A stretch of DNA of 20,575 bases, from positions 1-20,575 of the forward strand of contig DAOWCP010000041.1 in NCBI GenBank assembly GCA_030639495.1. Reading direction: 5' to 3'. The stretch comes from JAGLTN01 sp023135255 (GTDB lineage: Bacteria; Planctomycetota; Phycisphaerae; Sedimentisphaerales; Anaerobacaceae). A program made the position numbers and the translations under genes. Position 1 is the stretch's first letter; each line of letters starts with the position of its first letter. A model generated the notes under the pieces. It ran no database searches. It was not told the DNA's origin and worked only from the letters and a program-made list of their open reading frames with translations. This document shows, in pieces, positions 15,313 to 20,575 of the stretch.

Positions 15313-15340
15313 ATAGTATAATATTTACCGGCATATGCAA
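15313..15340 (-). promoter_or_regulatory. Promoter of the small membrane protein gene
   Basis: On the minus strand TTGCAT (15335-15340) and TACTAT (15313-15318) are 16 bp apart. A start near 15305 would give a leader of about 20 nt containing the AGGAGG ribosome site. Confidence 0.45.
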
Positions 15341-15455
15341 GATTTTTGTGGTTTTGGGGGTTTGGGAAGATGTATTGCAATTTGGGTGGGTATCTGGTAG
15401 ATTGCTTTTTTCGTCACAGTGAAGATTTGGTCAATTTTATGCTTCGGAGCCTTAA

Positions 15456-16538
15456 ATGATAGTCGTTGTAACCGGAATGGTTGGTATTGATAAAAAAAGC
15501 TATCTTGAACGTCTCTGTCAACTCGCCAGTGAAAAAGGCAAAGATGTTCTCTTGTGCAATGTTGGGGATATGATGTATGCCGAAGCCCCGGATCTTGCAG
15601 CTGGTAAGATTCTCGATATCCCACTGAGAAGGCTCAGCTCGCTTAGAAGAAGTATTTTCAAAGACATCATCGCTAAGACGAAAACACATGAAAACGTCAT
15701 AATCAACACGCATGCAACTTTCAGATGGAGACATGGGCTATTTCCAGCTGTCGATTTCGACCAGATGAGGCAGGTCAATGCTGATATTTATATCAATATG
15801 ATCGACGGGGTGACAGCTTTGCACAAAAGATTAAACGCTGACCATTCTATTGAGCATACACTTAAGGACCTGATCGTCTGGCGTGAGGAAGAAATGATCT
15901 GCACAGAAATGTTGTACAAAGGCATCAATGACAAGGCCCGCTTCTATTGCCTGGCAAGAGGGTTCGAGCAGGCGACTATCGAAACTTTTTATAGGTTGAT
16001 CTTTGAACAGGAAAACAAGCGGGCATATCTGAGTTTCCCGATGACTTTAGTAACGGACATGGAAGACGTTAAGAAAGAGATCAACGAATTCAGAAGCTTT
16101 ATAAAAAAATCACTGACGTGTTTTGACCCGGCTGACCTCGAAGAAGCGTATCTGCCGGGTTATGCTGAAAAAGCTCGACAGGCTGGGAAAGACTACATAG
16201 AAGTAGACACGGTTGACGGCAAGACAAAGCTTTGCCTTGAGCAGGTAAAGCAAATCGCCCGCGATATTAACAGCCAGATATATGCGAGGGATTTCCTTTT
16301 GATAGACCAGTCGGATATGATAATAAGTTTTATTCCAACGCTGGCTGATGGAAGAGCTTCTCTTTCGAGCGGAGTTGAAAGAGAATTGCAGCACGCACAT
16401 GAAGCGGGCAAAGATGTTTATGTGATCTGGACAGCTAAGCAAAGGCCTTCGGTTTTTGTTACTCAGACTGCGACAAAGGTTTTTGACAGTATCGCCCAGC
16501 TTGCAGATTTCTTTACTAAGAAAGGATTCATAAAATGA
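15456..16538 (+). CDS. Fusion: adenylate-kinase-like P-loop NTPase plus nucleoside 2-deoxyribosyltransferase-like domain
   Basis: 360 residues in two parts. Residues 1 to about 185 look like a small-molecule kinase P-loop domain: a MIVVVTG strand, then GMVGIDKKS (7-15) in place of GxPGxGKS/T (Asp12 replaces the third Gly), then VIINTHATFRWRHG (81-94) and ADIYINMIDG (109-118), as in archaeal-type adenylate kinases. From about 189 the chain reads AYLSFPMT, then a charged helix, SDMIISFIP (286-294) and SSGVERELQHAHEAGKDVYV (304-323). This resembles the nucleoside 2-deoxyribosyltransferase fold (YLAGPM..., SD..., E..G.A...GK.V). GGAG lies 6 nt before the ATG. It overlaps deoC by 4 bp, so a role in deoxynucleoside or nucleotide salvage is likely. 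The exact reaction is unknown, and the altered P-loop leaves kinase activity open. Confidence 0.72.
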   Translation: MIVVVTGMVGIDKKSYLERLCQLASEKGKDVLLCNVGDMMYAEAPDLAAGKILDIPLRRLSSLRRSIFKDIIAKTKTHENVIINTHATFRWRHGLFPAVDFDQMRQVNADIYINMIDGVTALHKRLNADHSIEHTLKDLIVWREEEMICTEMLYKGINDKARFYCLARGFEQATIETFYRLIFEQENKRAYLSFPMTLVTDMEDVKKEINEFRSFIKKSLTCFDPADLEEAYLPGYAEKARQAGKDYIEVDTVDGKTKLCLEQVKQIARDINSQIYARDFLLIDQSDMIISFIPTLADGRASLSSGVERELQHAHEAGKDVYVIWTAKQRPSVFVTQTATKVFDSIAQLADFFTKKGFIK

Positions 16539-17224
16539 CAGAGATAACAGAAAAGATTCTGGCATCGAGCATAGACCATACATTATTAAACCCCAAAGCC
16601 CAGCAAAGCCAGATCGAACAACTCTGCGCTGAAGCTGTTGAATATCAATTTTGCGGCGTCTGTATCAATCCTCGCTGGGTAGTTTTTGCCGCGGACAAAT
16701 TGCATAATACCGATGTTAATGTTGCGACGGTCATTAGTTTCCCATTGGGAGCTGATTCTACAAAAACAAAAATAGCCCAGGCAAAAGAGGCCATCTTTGC
16801 CGGTGCAGATGAGATAGATGTTGTTGCGGACATCTCCGCGATAGTCACGGGCGATTCCAGGTACCTTCTTACGCAGCTGCAGGGGATATTGAAAGTTTGT
16901 AAGGCAATGAAACCCAATGTCATAACAAAGGTTATTATTGAATCAGCGGCGCTTGAATGGGAGCAGAAACTTTTTGCCTGTAAAGTAGCTGAGCAGGCAG
17001 GCTTTGATTTCATAAAGACAAGTACAGGTATGCACCCTGCAGGCGGTGCCACGGCTGAGGATGTTAAGCTTATTAAGGAAACAGCGCCAGGCTGTAAAGT
17101 AAAAGCGTCAGGTGGAATTAAAACCGCCCGCGATGCAATTGCTATGTTAAATGCGGGGGCAGAGAGAATTGGCACTTCGTCGTCAGTCGAAATAATTACC
17201 CAATTCAGGGCAGGGCAGGTTTAA
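16535..17224 (+). CDS. deoC: Deoxyribose-phosphate aldolase
   Basis: 229 residues, close to the usual 220-260. The catalytic residues are all visible: Schiff-base Lys161 in FIKTSTGMHPAGGAT, Lys190 in VKASGGIKT, and Asp95 in DEIDVV. They match Lys167, Lys201 and Asp102 of the E. coli enzyme. It cleaves 2-deoxyribose 5-phosphate to glyceraldehyde 3-phosphate and acetaldehyde (EC 4.1.2.4), the last step of deoxynucleoside breakdown. The ATGA overlap with the gene upstream implies translational coupling, and pabB starts on the base after its stop. The upstream deoxyribosyltransferase-like partner fits the pathway. Confidence 0.96.
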   Translation: MTEITEKILASSIDHTLLNPKAQQSQIEQLCAEAVEYQFCGVCINPRWVVFAADKLHNTDVNVATVISFPLGADSTKTKIAQAKEAIFAGADEIDVVADISAIVTGDSRYLLTQLQGILKVCKAMKPNVITKVIIESAALEWEQKLFACKVAEQAGFDFIKTSTGMHPAGGATAEDVKLIKETAPGCKVKASGGIKTARDAIAMLNAGAERIGTSSSVEIITQFRAGQV

Positions 17225-18646
17225 ATGTCGACTGAAGCTTTACAAATTAAAAGTAAGAGACAGACATGCAAGCTCTGCTGGAAAAAGATCGACATTGAAC
17301 TTAACATGACAGGCCTGAGTGAAGTTTTTTCTGCTTTGGATTCAGCTTCAATTTTAGGAGGCAACCAGGCAACCAGATTTAGTTACTGGGCAGCAGAAGC
17401 GGTAGATGTTTTTGAGTTTAACGCTAAAGAAGATCAGCCTTTTGAAAAACTTCAGGAAGCTTTAGATAAATACAAGCTTGACACTGACAGCAAGTTTGAA
17501 CATGTGGAAAGCATTTTTACCGGCGGCTGGATAGGCTACTTCAGCTATGAGCTGGGCAGGTATATTGAAAAGATACCCTCAACAACAGAAGATGATCTTA
17601 AGATGCCTTTGATAAAATTGTGTTTTTATGACAAAGTCATTTGCTATGACAACGCGGAAAAAACATGTTGGCTTTTTGTTTTAGAACTGCCCGACGACCG
17701 CCAAAGACAAAAAGAAAAATTCGCAGAACTCCAAAAGCTTATAAATAATAGCAAAGAGATCAGAACAAATAAACTTCCAAAAAAATACCCTCTTGTAAAC
17801 ATTGATCCTGCACAGTTTAAAACTAATATCAGTAAGGATTACTATTTAAAATCTTTTGAAGAAATAAAGCAGAATATATATCTGGGCAATGTTTACCAGA
17901 TTAATTTTTCGCTTCGCTTCCAGCAGCGATACACCGCCAAACCAATAGAATTATTTAATTGGCAGAATTTACATAACAGCTGCGACTATGCTGCATATAT
18001 AGATAGCGGGGATTTTGCTATTGTCAGCACTTCACCTGAAATGTTCGTTACCATCAGAGATGGTATTATCAGCACTAAGCCGATAAAAGGAACAAGACCA
18101 AGGTGCTTGGATGAAAAACTTAACAGGCAAAACTTCAAAGAGCTGCTTAAAAGTGACAAAGAGCAGGCTGAGCTTAATATGATAATCGACCTTGAGAGGA
18201 ACGACCTGGGCCGGATATGCAAGGCCGGGACTATAAAAGTCGTTCAGCCGAGAACGATAGAAGAGTACCCTACTGTTTTTCATGCAGTAGCAACGGTGCA
18301 GGGCAAGTTGAAAGCGGATGTGGGTTTTTGCGATATGCTCAAAGCTATGTTTCCGGGCGGTTCGATCACCGGTGCGCCAAAGATCAGTTCAATGAAGATA
18401 ATAGACGAACTTGAACCGACACAAAGGGGTGTTTATACCGGCGCGATCGGATATATCGGCATTGACGGCAATGTTTGCTTGAATATTGCAATACGAACGA
18501 TTATTATAACGGACGAAAATGCCTATGTGCAGGTCGGCTCCGGGATCGTGGCTGACTCCGATGCGCAGGCGGAATGGGACGAAGCTCTTATAAAAGCAGA
18601 TGCCCTGCTGACAGGAATAAAAATTATACAGGAAAAAAGTTTATAA
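17225..18646 (+). CDS. pabB: Aminodeoxychorismate synthase component I
   Basis: 473 residues, the length of E. coli PabB. It has the chorismate-binding fold with PIKGTRPR at 286-293. Lys288 corresponds to the PabB-specific lysine (Lys274 in E. coli) that separates PabB from anthranilate synthase TrpE (PIAGT). FPGGSITGAPK (376-386) and the C-terminal VGSGIVADSDAQAEWDEA are family hallmarks. It aminates chorismate to 4-amino-4-deoxychorismate for folate. The glutamine amidotransferase partner PabA is not encoded in the window, so ammonia must come from a distant PabA or a shared TrpG. There is no gap to deoC, and 1 nt to the pabC-like gene. Confidence 0.94.
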   Translation: MSTEALQIKSKRQTCKLCWKKIDIELNMTGLSEVFSALDSASILGGNQATRFSYWAAEAVDVFEFNAKEDQPFEKLQEALDKYKLDTDSKFEHVESIFTGGWIGYFSYELGRYIEKIPSTTEDDLKMPLIKLCFYDKVICYDNAEKTCWLFVLELPDDRQRQKEKFAELQKLINNSKEIRTNKLPKKYPLVNIDPAQFKTNISKDYYLKSFEEIKQNIYLGNVYQINFSLRFQQRYTAKPIELFNWQNLHNSCDYAAYIDSGDFAIVSTSPEMFVTIRDGIISTKPIKGTRPRCLDEKLNRQNFKELLKSDKEQAELNMIIDLERNDLGRICKAGTIKVVQPRTIEEYPTVFHAVATVQGKLKADVGFCDMLKAMFPGGSITGAPKISSMKIIDELEPTQRGVYTGAIGYIGIDGNVCLNIAIRTIIITDENAYVQVGSGIVADSDAQAEWDEALIKADALLTGIKIIQEKSL

Positions 18647-18647
18647 T

Positions 18648-19508
18648 ATGGCAGAAAAAATATTCTTAAACGACCACTTAGAAGACATCGACAGTGCAAG
18701 TGTTTCAGTTCGTGACAGTGGGCTTTTATATGGTGCAGGACTTTTCGAGACAATGAGAAGTTATGAGGGCAAAGTATTCGCTCTGGATGAACATATTGAC
18801 AGACTAATTGACAGCGGAAAAAAGCTGGCGATCACTATTCCTGAAAAAGATTTTCTTGTTGAAGCGGTGAATAAAACGCTTGAAGCGAACAATCTCAAAG
18901 ATGCACGGATAAGGCTTACGGTTACCAATGGCCAAATGTCTTTAGATGAGGAAGGGCCAAAACCTACGGTTTTAGTCACGGCAACGAAAGTACAAAATTA
19001 TCCGCCTCAATATTATACCGATGGGGTGCTTGTTGTGCTTTGTCCGTATCGACAGAATCCATCTGACCCGATATGCGGACACAAAACTTTGAATTATCTG
19101 CCTCGCATGATGGGCTTGAAATTCGCCCATGAAAGAAGAGCTGCGGAGGCATTGTGGTTCAGCACTGAGGGAAAACTGGCTGAGGGATGCATCAGTAATA
19201 TTTTTCTGGTTAAAGATAAAAAACTTTTTACACCAAAACTCGATACGCCTGTACTTGCAGGGATTATAAGAAAAGCTGTCATTGCCCTTGCTAAGAATAA
19301 TTCTATAGAAATATACCAGGAAGATCTTACTATCGATGATGTTTTAGGTGCTGATGAGATTTTCGTTACGAATTCTATCATGGAAATTATGCCTGTCAGC
19401 AGAATTGAAAAGCATATCATCGGCGATGGTAAAGCTGGAAATATAACCAGATTACTCTACGACAAACTTAAAGAACTTATTGAAAGTCAATGCGGGAAAA
19501 GCAAATGA
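18648..19508 (+). CDS. pabC: Class IV PLP aminotransferase, probable aminodeoxychorismate lyase
   Basis: 286 residues. The class IV fold is marked by SVRDSGLLYGAGLFETMR (20-37), the PLP lysine Lys146 in GHKTLNYLPRM, KLAEGCISNIF (176-186), TPVLAGIIRKAV and the EIFVTNSIMEIMPV stretch. This family includes branched-chain and D-amino-acid aminotransferases as well as PabC. Position 1 nt after pabB favours aminodeoxychorismate lyase, which releases pyruvate to give p-aminobenzoate (EC 4.1.3.38). Together pabB and this gene would complete p-aminobenzoate synthesis from chorismate. The start has AGGA some 16 nt upstream, so it may rely on coupling with pabB. Confidence 0.85.
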   Translation: MAEKIFLNDHLEDIDSASVSVRDSGLLYGAGLFETMRSYEGKVFALDEHIDRLIDSGKKLAITIPEKDFLVEAVNKTLEANNLKDARIRLTVTNGQMSLDEEGPKPTVLVTATKVQNYPPQYYTDGVLVVLCPYRQNPSDPICGHKTLNYLPRMMGLKFAHERRAAEALWFSTEGKLAEGCISNIFLVKDKKLFTPKLDTPVLAGIIRKAVIALAKNNSIEIYQEDLTIDDVLGADEIFVTNSIMEIMPVSRIEKHIIGDGKAGNITRLLYDKLKELIESQCGKSK

Positions 19509-20575
19509 AAGTAAGAGATATTGCTAATACAATTAAAAGCATGGTTCCTCTTGAGCTGGCTTTGGACTGGGATAATGTCGGCCTATTGGTTGGTGATGCA
19601 AAAAAAGAGGTTAAGAAAATCCTGCTGACAATTGACATTACTAAAGATGTTATTGCTGAAGCCAAAAAATTAAAAGCAGATATGATACTAAGCTACCATC
19701 CTGTAATATGGGATGGATTGAAAACTGTTACAGCCGATGGGCCTGGCAGTATCGTATATGAACTTGTAAAATCTGATATCGCAGTTTTCTCTATCCATAC
19801 CGCAGTGGATATAATGTTTGGCGGCGTCAACGATGGCCTGGCTGAGATGATAGGCTTAACCGATACAAAGCCCATTGGTGATTTTGTTTCCAACCCTTCA
19901 GAAAACAATTATAAACTGGTTGTCTTCGTGCCGCAAAAATCTCTGGCGGTTGTTACAAATGCTGTCTTTAAAGCCGGCGCGGGGGCTATCGGCAATTATT
20001 CAAACTGCGGATTTGCTTCACAAGGAGTAGGAAGTTTTAAGCCTTTAAAAGGCGCCAAACCAGCTATCGGCAAACAAGGTAAGCTTGAAAAGGTAAACGA
20101 AATACGGTTTGAAGCAATCGTCCCGGCAGAAAAGGTTGAGGTTTGTATCAAGGCAATGAAAAAGGCACATCCTTATGAAATGCCCGCATATGATTGTTTG
20201 AAACTCTACGACAGCCCTGATAAATTCGGACTTGGCAGGATCGGAAAACTTGATAAGCCTGCGCAGCTAACGGAGATCGTACAAAAAATTAAAAAAGCTA
20301 CGGGAGCGAAAGCTTTCGGCTTTATTGGTAAGGAAAAACGACTGGTTAAAACCGCAGCTGTCTGTGCGGGATCGTGCGGAAAAATAATCAATTCGGTTAT
20401 TGCGCAAAATGTCGATCTGTACCTGACAGGTGAAATAAAACACCATCAGGCCTTGGCGGCAAAAGAGGCGGGGATTAGCTGCATCTGCCTAAGCCATACG
20501 GTTTCAGAAAGATTTGTACTAAAAAAACTTGCTAAACAGTTGCAAAATCAGCTAAAAGGTTTAAATATTAACATA
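19505..20575 (+). CDS. Nif3/DUF34 dinuclear-metal protein (3' end beyond window)
   Basis: 357 codons are present without a stop, so the gene is cut at the edge, probably near its end (YqfO-type members have about 370 residues). LDWDNVGLLVGD (20-31) opens the fold. Metal ligands are at His65 (SYHPVI, with Tyr64 where many bacteria have His), Asp102 (HTAVDIMFGGVNDGLA), and His331 and Glu335 (LSHTVSER). GEIKHHQAL (309-317) is also typical. Residues of about 130-240 form the PII-like insert of the long subfamily, ending in HPYEMPAYD. Some databases call the family GTP cyclohydrolase I type 2, but its activity is disputed. Its place after pabB and pabC hints at a link to folate chemistry. It overlaps the gene upstream by ATGA. 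Confidence 0.92.
   Translation, partial: MKVRDIANTIKSMVPLELALDWDNVGLLVGDAKKEVKKILLTIDITKDVIAEAKKLKADMILSYHPVIWDGLKTVTADGPGSIVYELVKSDIAVFSIHTAVDIMFGGVNDGLAEMIGLTDTKPIGDFVSNPSENNYKLVVFVPQKSLAVVTNAVFKAGAGAIGNYSNCGFASQGVGSFKPLKGAKPAIGKQGKLEKVNEIRFEAIVPAEKVEVCIKAMKKAHPYEMPAYDCLKLYDSPDKFGLGRIGKLDKPAQLTEIVQKIKKATGAKAFGFIGKEKRLVKTAAVCAGSCGKIINSVIAQNVDLYLTGEIKHHQALAAKEAGISCICLSHTVSERFVLKKLAKQLQNQLKGLNINI

Overview
The window looks like a Planctomycetota chromosome, probably of the class Phycisphaerae (Sedimentisphaerales-like). Two things suggest this: the sugar-related gene set (SSS symporter, tandem rhamnose-mutarotase lipoprotein, FucU, URO-D family protein, TIM-barrel sugar isomerase) and the size and style of the unassigned proteins. 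A Kdo transferase (WaaA) shows a Gram-negative envelope. The lineage is inferred from gene content; no 16S or ribosomal cluster is present to confirm it.

Bases 1-4838 are all on the minus strand. Reading in the direction of transcription they hold a zinc-ribbon membrane protein of unknown function, a two-core transglutaminase-like protein, an SO_0444/ArsP-type metal permease, and the 5' part of a thioredoxin-type arsenate reductase. Bases 4839-5950 carry no convincing gene. They hold an approximately 100-bp diverged copy of the waaA leader, a 15-unit array of a 10-bp repeat, homopolymer-rich DNA, and a 30-codon relic resembling the C-terminus of a tyrosine recombinase that abuts tRNA-Arg(CCG).

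Bases 6088-10346 are a sugar module. A symporter and a lipoprotein with two mutarotase domains run rightward and meet fucU and a URO-D family gene running leftward. The two outer control regions share TTATTTG / TTTGACTAAT-type sequences, suggesting one regulon for a 6-deoxysugar (fucose/rhamnose type). No isomerase, kinase or aldolase for such a sugar is in the window.

Bases 10458-12735 hold waaA behind a hairpin-bearing leader whose diverged copy lies 5.4 kb upstream, then a convergent sugar isomerase/epimerase-like gene. Bases 13141-14638 hold rpmE and prfA. A small minus-strand membrane protein follows.

Bases 15456-20575 are a tight five-gene operon with overlaps or 0-1 nt gaps: a fused P-loop NTPase/deoxyribosyltransferase-like protein, deoC, pabB, a pabC-like class IV aminotransferase, and a Nif3/DUF34 protein cut by the window end. 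It joins deoxynucleoside salvage to p-aminobenzoate (folate) synthesis.

The most unusual items are the duplicated waaA leader, the P-loop/deoxyribosyltransferase fusion, the two-domain mutarotase lipoprotein within a 6-deoxysugar regulon, and the decamer array. I found no CRISPR array, no intact transposase and no rRNA.
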